Assembly: GCA_030666765.1 (NCBI GenBank)
Contig: DAOUXE010000098.1
Location: forward strand, 1 to 5,540
Length of the DNA stretch: 5,540 nt
Source of the DNA: Methanosarcinales archaeon
GTDB taxonomy: Archaea; Halobacteriota; Methanosarcinia; Methanosarcinales; Methanogasteraceae
Reading direction: 5' to 3'
Each line of letters starts with the position of its first letter. Positions within the stretch are counted from its first letter, which is position 1. Below are positions 1 to 5,540 of this stretch, one piece after another. The notes below the pieces were generated by a model. That model was not told the DNA's origin, did not search any database, and worked only from the letters and a program-made list of their open reading frames with translations. The position numbers and the translations under genes are program-made.

Positions 1-60
1 ACAGACCTTAATGTAGGTCGTCTAATAGATAGAGAGATCATCAGATCTATAGAGGGATGA
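1..60 (+). CDS. 3' end of an unidentified upstream gene (partial)
   Basis: The first reading frame is open from the window edge to a TGA at 58-60, giving 19 codons that end in ...REIIRSIEG. The other two forward frames hit a stop within the first 15 bases. The stop lies only 3 nt before the ATG of the ATPase gene, and the last codons contain that gene's Shine-Dalgarno site. The same arrangement is seen at every other junction in the window, so this is probably the tail of the preceding operon gene. The peptide is too short to assign a family. It could be another Cas subunit or a further accessory gene. A chance open frame of this length is also possible, so confidence is moderate. Confidence 0.5.
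   Translation, partial: TDLNVGRLIDREIIRSIEG
52..56 (+). promoter_or_regulatory. Shine-Dalgarno site for the ATPase gene
   Basis: GAGGG lies 7 nt before the ATG at 64, within the final codons of the presumed upstream gene. It supports 64 as the start rather than the out-of-frame ATG at 57-59. Confidence 0.6.
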
Positions 61-63
61 AAC

Positions 64-1401
64 ATGATCGAACGATTGATTCTGAGCAGTTTCCGGGGCA
101 TTCGGAAAGGCGTTATCAAAGATATGGGAAAGATCAACCTCCTCGTTGGTCCGAACAATAGCGGGAAGACTGCTATTCTAGAGGCACTCTACTGGCTGTC
201 CGTGAGCGGCAGGGCGTGTGGGCTGGATGCGGACACTCTTTCGGAACTAAAGGATGAAGATGGCTTATCACGTCGGGGTCGGGATGCTTTTGTTCCTATA
301 GGAGAGGATCTGTTGGGCTTTCCTCCATGCCCCCGTATCTGGAAACGGCACGGCAAGTTGGAATCATGGGAAGAAGCACCGGGATCTGCAGGGGCTGGTG
401 CACTGACTTACAATATCCCACATCTGATGGAAGACGATCCCTTTAAAACATTCAAACTCATCTCACCGCCGGCAGAGGGGATCAGAGACACTGAAAAATT
501 CGATGAAGATACGTTAAAAACCATCGGCGTCTTCGCACTGGACGACCCAGAGGGCATGAGTGACGTTCTGGCGCATTATCTTCCGGACCTGTATCCGAAT
601 GAATTCTCTTCCGAGAACATGCACAGACGCTTTGCCTTTACATGGTATCCGGATTTCATCCACTGGGGTAAGAGCCTTGGTGCGTGGGGCGCGGAAGGAA
701 CGGTGGCAGATGCGGATTGTGTGCTCTTCTTTGATTTTCATGCAACAGGCGATCAATTCAGACCCGCGTTTGGGAGCGCGATACACAATGTTATCGACTG
801 GCGTGACCAGTTGACCGATTTATTTGGCGCGGTATTTGACAATGCAGTTGGCACCGGTGATTTCAGAGTCGAGATCGGGCAGCTTCATCTTCCTTCGCCT
901 CTGATAGAGGGCGCTGTTGAGATTAAGGGAAAAGGAACGATCCCGATCGATGATTTTGGGGATGGTGCACGACATGCGTTTAATGTGCTGGCAGGACTCG
1001 TGTTACTTGTGGATCGGTGCAAGGATGGGCGAGAAGGGATATTTCTCTGGGAGGATCCTGAGATTTTTATGCATTCGAAGAGTCTGTGTCGGCTGATCAG
1101 GGAGGTCTTGGAGATCGTTAAGGATAAACCGATTCAGGTCTTCATCTCGACGCAGAGTCTGGATGTTCTGGCATATATGGCGACGATGATGGAAGATGAG
1201 ATATGCAATAGGAATGATGTTCGTACATATACTCTTGGTTTGGGTGATGATGGTGTGTTAGATGCGAGTAAGTTCAGGGGACGTGAGTTGAACGATTGGC
1301 TGCGATCGGGATATGACCCACGCCTACTGGATGTTTCGAAAGATAACCGTGTTCTGATATGGCATCTCAAAGCAGAGGATGAGGGGGAGTTACTGTGGTG
1401 A
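64..1401 (+). CDS. OLD/RecF-like AAA ATPase, partner of the TOPRIM protein
   Basis: This 445-residue protein has the layout of the AAA_15/OLD group of ABC-type ATPases. The N-terminus has the usual FRGI strand-turn followed by a Walker A, GPNNSGKT, at residues 29-36. A long insertion (about 45-290) with no recognisable motif follows. A signature-like FGDGAR (298-303) and a Walker B-like FLWEDPE (327-333) with H337 come next. The switch segment FISTQS (360-365) carries Gln where His is usual. There is no TOPRIM domain fused at the C-terminus; a candidate for it is encoded by the next gene, which overlaps this one. The protein is cytosolic, with no signal peptide or membrane segment. In comparable pairs (OLD, Gabija, PARIS) the ATPase senses or gates and the TOPRIM subunit cuts nucleic acid. 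That role here is inferred. The family call is firm; the specific function is not. Confidence 0.88.
   Translation: MIERLILSSFRGIRKGVIKDMGKINLLVGPNNSGKTAILEALYWLSVSGRACGLDADTLSELKDEDGLSRRGRDAFVPIGEDLLGFPPCPRIWKRHGKLESWEEAPGSAGAGALTYNIPHLMEDDPFKTFKLISPPAEGIRDTEKFDEDTLKTIGVFALDDPEGMSDVLAHYLPDLYPNEFSSENMHRRFAFTWYPDFIHWGKSLGAWGAEGTVADADCVLFFDFHATGDQFRPAFGSAIHNVIDWRDQLTDLFGAVFDNAVGTGDFRVEIGQLHLPSPLIEGAVEIKGKGTIPIDDFGDGARHAFNVLAGLVLLVDRCKDGREGIFLWEDPEIFMHSKSLCRLIREVLEIVKDKPIQVFISTQSLDVLAYMATMMEDEICNRNDVRTYTLGLGDDGVLDASKFRGRELNDWLRSGYDPRLLDVSKDNRVLIWHLKAEDEGELLW
1386..1389 (+). promoter_or_regulatory. Shine-Dalgarno site for the TOPRIM gene
   Basis: GGAG, in a G-rich run inside the ATPase gene's last codons, lies 5 nt before the GTG at 1395 and 8 nt before the GTG at 1398. 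The longer spacing, plus the GTGA overlap it would create, makes 1398 a credible alternative start that shortens the protein by one residue. Confidence 0.6.
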
Positions 1402-2222
1402 GTGTGGCAGTCTATGCTGAAGGACCTACCGAGTGGCTTGTAGCACGTAAACTCTGGAAAAGGAAAATTCTTAATGGAATGGGTTTTTTAGGAGCTGAAG
1501 AACGCCAGCCCGGAGACCTGATTGTAGGAGGAGGGGTCGACACATTCTTGAAGAATCTCTTTAGTATAGATCGTGCCAGTAGCGAAAGAGGTGTTTTAAT
1601 AAGAGATCGTACCCCATTTGATAGAGTTCTGTTGATGTTCGATCAGGAACAGATGCCTAATCTCGAGAAGGATGTCAAATCCAAGATAGAGACACATCTT
1701 CAAGAAATTGGAATTATTTCCAACTTCGATAAGGCTGATGACGAAATTCCCAACGTTTTTACTGGGAATATCCAAACACTTCCAGTTGCCATCCATGTGG
1801 CTAATCATGATGGAATGACTTATAAGAAACGTCCTGATGGAATGACTTATAAGAAAGGTCCCGATCTTGATGGAAACAGAGATTTTGATGGATACATCGT
1901 AGAGTTGTTGCAGAATTTAGAAGAAGATCCAATAGGCGTTTCGATTGTGCAGAGAATGCTCAAAGAAACGCATCAAGAAAAGGTGAAGGTGATGCATCAG
2001 ATCGGTAATCAGAAAATCCCCGATTTGATGAAAGATGACCAGTTGCCAATCAAACGTTCCAAAACCATTCTTTATTCCCACATCACCGCTATGCAGATTG
2101 GCAAATCTCACGTCCACTTTTCTGAGAAAGTGGTGGAGGAATCCGACGAGGACAATCTGCGCACGGTTTTCAAATCCCTGATCGCCGCATGGGATTCACT
2201 GAAAAGGGAGGATGACGTATGA
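1395..2222 (+). CDS. TOPRIM-like nuclease subunit (DUF4276/DUF4435-like)
   Basis: This 275-residue protein opens with a hydrophobic strand and the loop VYAEGPTE (residues 6-13), matching the first TOPRIM motif with E9 as candidate metal ligand. A second strand, RVLLMFDQE (77-85), gives D83-x-E85 in place of the classic DxD pair. These are the hallmarks of the stand-alone TOPRIM partners encoded beside OLD-like ATPases. Such proteins are metal-dependent nucleases in several anti-phage systems, and RNA or DNA cleavage is inferred here. Residues 139-156 are a fresh duplication of a 9-residue unit. The start is GTG, overlapping the ATPase gene by 7 nt (or 4 nt from the next GTG); the end overlaps the Cas7 gene as ATGA. 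The gene is AT-rich in its middle (22 G+C in 1681-1740) compared with the next gene. The exact DUF family is uncertain. Confidence 0.78.
   Translation: MVSVAVYAEGPTEWLVARKLWKRKILNGMGFLGAEERQPGDLIVGGGVDTFLKNLFSIDRASSERGVLIRDRTPFDRVLLMFDQEQMPNLEKDVKSKIETHLQEIGIISNFDKADDEIPNVFTGNIQTLPVAIHVANHDGMTYKKRPDGMTYKKGPDLDGNRDFDGYIVELLQNLEEDPIGVSIVQRMLKETHQEKVKVMHQIGNQKIPDLMKDDQLPIKRSKTILYSHITAMQIGKSHVHFSEKVVEESDEDNLRTVFKSLIAAWDSLKREDDV
1809..1862 (+). repeat. 27-bp in-frame tandem duplication in the TOPRIM gene
   Basis: Two adjacent 27-base units (1809-1835 and 1836-1862) agree at 25 of 27 positions. They encode DGMTYKKRP and DGMTYKKGP, residues 139-147 and 148-156. Shorter GATGGA echoes follow at 1869 and 1887. 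The near identity at third codon positions points to a recent slippage or duplication event that kept the frame. Confidence 0.95.
2207..2211 (+). promoter_or_regulatory. Shine-Dalgarno site for the Cas7 gene
   Basis: GGAGG lies 7 nt before the ATG at 2219, within the last codons of the TOPRIM gene. It fixes the start at the ATGA overlap, and with the following ATGA it extends the match to the 16S 3' end. Confidence 0.8.
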
Positions 2223-3670
2223 AACACGAATTCCACGCCCAGTATAGCCTCGCGCTCCAGCCGGACTTTGCCCAGCAGGAAGCTGTGAACTACCTGACCG
2301 ATGCGCCAAAGCAGCCGCCGAAACACTGGCGCGACCTTGGTGACGTCACCGACCCAGCCGCCCGCATCCGGCTGCTGGCGCAGGCGATCCTCACGCCGTA
2401 CAAGGACTATGCCCGCGTTGGAACTCATCGGACGCAGGGTGGATTGTTGCACGCTATAAATCTGGAGATTCCGGATCGGTTCTTCGAGCAGCAATCCGAG
2501 GACTTCCTTGCGCCGCTCGAACTTAGCCCCACTCTCCCGGACATTGCACTTTTCCCACGAGGTTCATGGGCGATCAGCTTCAAATTCACACTGCAAAAGC
2601 CGTATCTCAGCAAGGACGACACCGACTTCTACATACTCGACAATCCTGTCAGAAAGGAGTGGGTCTTTCAGGTGCCCTACATCGCACCGAGCCAGTGGAA
2701 GGGTGCGCTGCGTGCCTCGATGGTGCGGCGGTTGGTCGAATGGTGGTCCGATCTGGACGATAACGGAAAGCAAGATGATTCTAACCTTAAGAAATTCGTG
2801 AACTGCCGCATCCAGCTGACGCGGCTCTTTGGCAATGAAAAGGAAGTTGCGCTGGATGACAAAGCCCTGGATGCGTATCTTGACAAGAAGGGCGGTGAAG
2901 ACCTCGCAGGAAGATACAGGAAACTATTGAAGGCTATGACCAATACAGGGTTTTTTTCAGGTCAACTCCACTTATACCCGACATACTTCACTGAAATTAG
3001 CATGGAGGTGATCAATCCCCACAATCGTGAAACCGGCGCTGGCACACTGCCGATCTATTTCGAGAGCGTGCCTGCCGGTGCGGGTGGCACGTTTGCACTG
3101 CTCTACGTCCCTATCGGCGGCACCGGCGAGAGTGATGCCGGGACTGGAACTGAAAGGCAGCAGTCCGCCGATGACCTGCGCTGGGTTGCCGAGGGTGTGG
3201 AGGCGATGCTTACCGAGTACGGATTCGGCGCAAAGACGAGTAGCGGGTTTGGAGTGGCAAAGAGCGAAGTTGTGGGCGGCAGGGTTATGTTGAATGCGGA
3301 TGTGGAAGGGCTCGATCTTCCTGCGCAGGAGGGGGGTGCGCCTGAGCCGCCGGATGAGAAGTATCTCAAGTATCTCGATGATAGTATGATGAGAGTAAAG
3401 GTCCGTGGAGATGATGGGAAGCCGATGAGGATTGTGAAATATGGAAGAAGGGTACATGAAGGAAGAAATCCGGTAGATGGTGGAAGTCAATCTGAGTACA
3501 GGAAGTTTATGCGATGGTATGTCGCCCATGGCAAGGCGTGGAGGGCACATCTTCAGAGAGACGCGCCTCCCGCTAAATCGCCTGGATGGGAGTTCAAGAG
3601 TCTTAGTGAATTTGTGAGGCAGACGAAGGAGATTGCCGAGAATGCGGAGAAGATGGAGGGATCAAAGTGA
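2219..3670 (+). CDS. cas7: Large Csm3-like Cas7 (RAMP) protein of a type III CRISPR complex
   Basis: This 483-residue protein has the marks of a type III Cas7 backbone subunit, which lines crRNA and cuts bound target RNA. After the first core strand (about 117-125) comes LDNPV (140-144), matching the Csm3 loop whose Asp is catalytic, so D141 is the predicted ribonuclease residue. VPYIAPSQWKGALR (152-165) fits the Cas7 motif PYIPGSSLKGxxR. Residues 248-300 contain a strand-rich stretch with INPHNR and PIYFESVPAGA, and GFGAKTSSGFG (335-345) is the glycine-rich RAMP loop. Csm3 is usually about 220-250 residues; this one carries about 115 extra at the N-terminus and about 130 beyond the loop, mostly charged. 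It overlaps both neighbours by 4 nt. Membership of Cas7/RAMP is firm; which III-C subunit it is (or a Cmr1-like alternative) is less sure. Confidence 0.85.
   Translation: MKHEFHAQYSLALQPDFAQQEAVNYLTDAPKQPPKHWRDLGDVTDPAARIRLLAQAILTPYKDYARVGTHRTQGGLLHAINLEIPDRFFEQQSEDFLAPLELSPTLPDIALFPRGSWAISFKFTLQKPYLSKDDTDFYILDNPVRKEWVFQVPYIAPSQWKGALRASMVRRLVEWWSDLDDNGKQDDSNLKKFVNCRIQLTRLFGNEKEVALDDKALDAYLDKKGGEDLAGRYRKLLKAMTNTGFFSGQLHLYPTYFTEISMEVINPHNRETGAGTLPIYFESVPAGAGGTFALLYVPIGGTGESDAGTGTERQQSADDLRWVAEGVEAMLTEYGFGAKTSSGFGVAKSEVVGGRVMLNADVEGLDLPAQEGGAPEPPDEKYLKYLDDSMMRVKVRGDDGKPMRIVKYGRRVHEGRNPVDGGSQSEYRKFMRWYVAHGKAWRAHLQRDAPPAKSPGWEFKSLSEFVRQTKEIAENAEKMEGSK
3655..3659 (+). promoter_or_regulatory. Shine-Dalgarno site deciding the GTG start of csx11
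   Basis: GGAGG is centred in the last codons of the Cas7 gene, 7 nt before the GTG at 3667. The spacing equals that of the Cas7 gene's own site, and it favours this GTG over the in-frame ATG at 3679. Confidence 0.8.
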
Positions 3671-5540
3671 CCGGGGATATGGAGAAACTTACAGACCTCC
3701 GGGATGCGCTGCTGCTTGCAGAGGTTGCGGCGTGGCTGCACGATATGGGAAAGTGCACGGATCCGTTCATAAATGATCCAGAGGGTAAAGGGTTCCAATC
3801 GAGAGAAAGCAATGCAAAAAACCCGGGGAATATAAATCCGCACAAAGCAATTTTTGAACCAAAGGAGCTTCAACGTTTTAGTTTCAGCACTGGCCGGGTA
3901 GACGAGCGATTAGAAGAGGCGAATCACCAAGCTGCACTCTGGCGCGGAATACAAAATTTTTTACCTATTTTGGACAAAAATATAGCATTGGGGGTGGGGT
4001 ATACATTACGCGAACTTATCTACTTTGGCCGTCCTGGGTTTGTTGGCCGTGTATCTCAGCCATTAGGTAAAAATGGTTTATATTCAGAAATTTTAGGGAG
4101 ATGTCATGGCGCGGCACATGTGGAAAAAGAAGAACCAACTGAAAACACAGTTCAACCGTCTGTTTTCATGTCCAGTCCATTTGGTTTTGAAGTGTCATTT
4201 CAACTTGGAGGTTTAACGACAAGACTGCACGCCATATTAGGGAGTAATCTATATAATAGAACCTGTTTTTTAGAAAAGATTGATGATGCATTCAAATGTG
4301 CATTAGGTGATACCCGCCGACCTACAAACGAAGTGACCCTGTGGGATTGGTCGTTTGTGGTGGCAGCGCTCTACAAGACAGCTATAGCCAGAGTAGTTCT
4401 AACAAACGATAACATTAAGCCCAATCAAATGAGCTGGAAGCTTTTCAGCGTTCGCTTTGCTGGTCTTGAATACCTCCAGAAATCTCACCGAATCTCAGAT
4501 ATACTTGTTCGCCGTGAAATTATTCAAGATGCTCTGGATAAAGTAAAAATCCTCCTGGAAGAAAAATATCCGCTGGCTATGGAAGCATATCGTGACGAAA
4601 ATGGCAGTATCTTTGTTTTCCCAGACCTCGATAATATTTTAGCGTATCAGGATAAGAACGGAGACCATCTCATAGATCTTATTTTGAAAAGTTTTGGGGA
4701 AGGAACTGTTAAAGACAATCCACTACTATCTCTTGGTGGCGAAGTGCTTCTATCACTTAACGAAGACAATCTTTCAGAGACATGGCATGCGCAGTTGCCG
4801 GACCGAACTTATGAATTACCCCCCATCGGAGCACATCTTTCCGAGGATGTATTCTTGCAAAGCAACACGCACGAAGTCTCTAAATGGTGGTCACCCCGCT
4901 CAGAGGAGCTTTGCGTTGTATGTGGTTTGAGGCCGCAGGGCTATGGAGCACCTGATATCAACGAGCACTACTACAGGAAAGAAGCAAGAAAATCTTGTCC
5001 TGATACATGTCAAACTTGCAAGGCAATTGAACGAAAGGTCTGTTGGATTTGTGAGGAAAGGCGTGCTGACCGTTCCATGGAATGGGCCAAGGATCTCAAG
5101 AATACTATCTGGATAGATGAGGTAGCAGATGCAAACGGAAGAATCTCTTTGATTGTGGGATTCTTTGATTCAGTCCATTGGATGGAAGGGACTATGATAA
5201 AGACGCTGGCTGTGGACGTGGGTAACGGGACTGCTAAAACCAAAAATCCATCCTTCGCCCGCATCCGCCGCGTCTGGGATACCACCAGATGCTTCTGGCA
5301 GGACATTCTGCCAACAGGCGAGAAAGAAAAAATCAGCGAATCCGAAGGCAGCGGAGCGATCGGTCATGCTGGACACAGACTTGCGATCAGTGGACGGCTG
5401 GATCCGGATCCAAAGAAACGGGACAGGAAACCCAAAGATACCCCCGGACCCTATCACGCATACACACTCAGTCTTGGAAACACCAAGCTCAGCGTGGTCT
5501 GGGACCCGAAGAACCAGCGATTCATCACAGCCCACAACCT
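3667..5540 (+). CDS. csx11: Csx11, Cas10-type large subunit (3' truncated by window)
   Basis: This frame is open from a GTG at 3667 (GTGA overlap with the Cas7 stop) to the window edge, 624 codons, with no stop or frameshift. Residues 20-29 hold AWLHDMGK, the HD phosphohydrolase motif (H25, D26) used by Cas10 to cut DNA; H59 follows in a PHK context. About 110-400 would be the first palm-like and helical part. A cysteine cluster follows: C416, C419, C444, C448, C451, C459, C462. After it comes a strand, GRISLIVGFFD (491-501), then WMEG and FARIRRVWDTTRCFWQD (531-547), which fit the start of the second palm of Csx11. Csx11 proteins exceed 900 residues, so roughly a third is missing. Csx11 is the Cas10 of subtype III-C, reported to have an inactivated cyclase. 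The call rests on remembered family features; a divergent Cmr2 is the alternative. Confidence 0.82.
   Translation, partial: MTGDMEKLTDLRDALLLAEVAAWLHDMGKCTDPFINDPEGKGFQSRESNAKNPGNINPHKAIFEPKELQRFSFSTGRVDERLEEANHQAALWRGIQNFLPILDKNIALGVGYTLRELIYFGRPGFVGRVSQPLGKNGLYSEILGRCHGAAHVEKEEPTENTVQPSVFMSSPFGFEVSFQLGGLTTRLHAILGSNLYNRTCFLEKIDDAFKCALGDTRRPTNEVTLWDWSFVVAALYKTAIARVVLTNDNIKPNQMSWKLFSVRFAGLEYLQKSHRISDILVRREIIQDALDKVKILLEEKYPLAMEAYRDENGSIFVFPDLDNILAYQDKNGDHLIDLILKSFGEGTVKDNPLLSLGGEVLLSLNEDNLSETWHAQLPDRTYELPPIGAHLSEDVFLQSNTHEVSKWWSPRSEELCVVCGLRPQGYGAPDINEHYYRKEARKSCPDTCQTCKAIERKVCWICEERRADRSMEWAKDLKNTIWIDEVADANGRISLIVGFFDSVHWMEGTMIKTLAVDVGNGTAKTKNPSFARIRRVWDTTRCFWQDILPTGEKEKISESEGSGAIGHAGHRLAISGRLDPDPKKRDRKPKDTPGPYHAYTLSLGNTKLSVVWDPKNQRFITAHN

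Noticed and set aside
4..50. Short inverted repeats GACCT/AGGTC (4-8, 15-19) and ATAGAT/ATCTAT (25-30, 45-50)
   Set aside because: Stems of 5-6 bp only, within a likely coding tail, not repeated elsewhere and with no U-run; not enough for a CRISPR repeat, operator or terminator.
64..2222. Calling the pair a true PARIS (AriA/AriB) or Gabija system
   Set aside because: The architecture is similar, but no UvrD-like helicase is present and I cannot confirm DUF4435 membership of the TOPRIM protein by eye.
2951..2957. Run of seven T as a possible slippage or frameshift site in cas7
   Set aside because: The cas7 frame reads through cleanly with RAMP motifs on both sides, and no alternative product is suggested.
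2972..3550. 192-codon open frame on the minus strand
   Set aside because: It lies wholly inside the cas7 gene, whose RAMP motifs run through the same bases. Its peptide shows no motif and no ribosome binding site was seen; it is a shadow frame.
3553..3873. 106-codon minus-strand frame spanning the cas7/csx11 junction
   Set aside because: The plus strand here has a coherent stop, Shine-Dalgarno site, GTG start and HD motif, so the reverse frame is not needed.
4694..4930. 78-codon plus-strand frame in the csx11 region
   Set aside because: It is out of frame with csx11, which stays open throughout and includes the first CxxC at this point.
5170..5535. 121-codon open frame on the minus strand
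   Set aside because: It is antisense to the palm region of csx11, which carries recognisable family motifs; the reverse peptide has a low-complexity, shadow-like composition.
1..5540. CRISPR array, tRNA, rRNA or insertion sequence
   Set aside because: No spaced direct repeats, RNA-gene signatures, transposase motifs or terminal repeats were seen; coding sequence fills the window almost completely.

Overview
This window is the middle of a single tightly packed, rightward operon. It joins a type III CRISPR-Cas effector module, which looks like subtype III-C with the Csx11 form of Cas10, to a two-gene ATPase + TOPRIM nuclease cassette. The source is most likely a euryarchaeon, perhaps a methanogen or relative. 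Csx11 proteins are sporadic and known mainly from methanogens plus a few thermophilic bacteria, and the Shine-Dalgarno sites (GGAGG, GGAGGATGA) and GTG starts fit. A bacterial host is not excluded.

Layout: 1-60 is probably the last 19 codons of an upstream gene. 64-1401 encodes an OLD/RecF-like ATPase with Walker A, an ABC-type signature region and a Walker B. 1395-2222 encodes a TOPRIM-like protein carrying a fresh 27-bp tandem duplication. 2219-3670 encodes a large Csm3-like Cas7 (RAMP) protein with the backbone-nuclease DNPV motif, a PYIxxSxxKGALR motif and a glycine-rich loop. 3667-5540 is the 5' part (624 codons) of csx11, opening with an HD nuclease motif (LHDMGK) and continuing through a seven-cysteine zinc region into the second palm domain, where the window ends. 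That last gene starts with GTG and runs off the window edge.

All complete junctions overlap: 7 nt (or 4 nt if the second GTG is used), then 4 nt (ATGA), then 4 nt (GTGA). A Shine-Dalgarno site lies inside the end of each preceding gene, so the set is very likely co-transcribed and translationally coupled. There is no gene-free stretch of even 100 bases, no CRISPR array, no RNA gene and no mobile element.

How the parts could work together (inference): the Cas7 protein would form the crRNA-binding backbone and cut target RNA at its conserved Asp. Csx11 would be the large subunit, with HD DNase activity but a palm that looks degenerate where cyclic oligoadenylate synthesis would be expected. 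The ATPase + TOPRIM pair resembles two-gene OLD/Gabija/PARIS-type anti-phage systems. Its embedding in the same operon suggests a defence effector working with, or backing up, a type III complex that may not signal through cyclic oligoadenylate.
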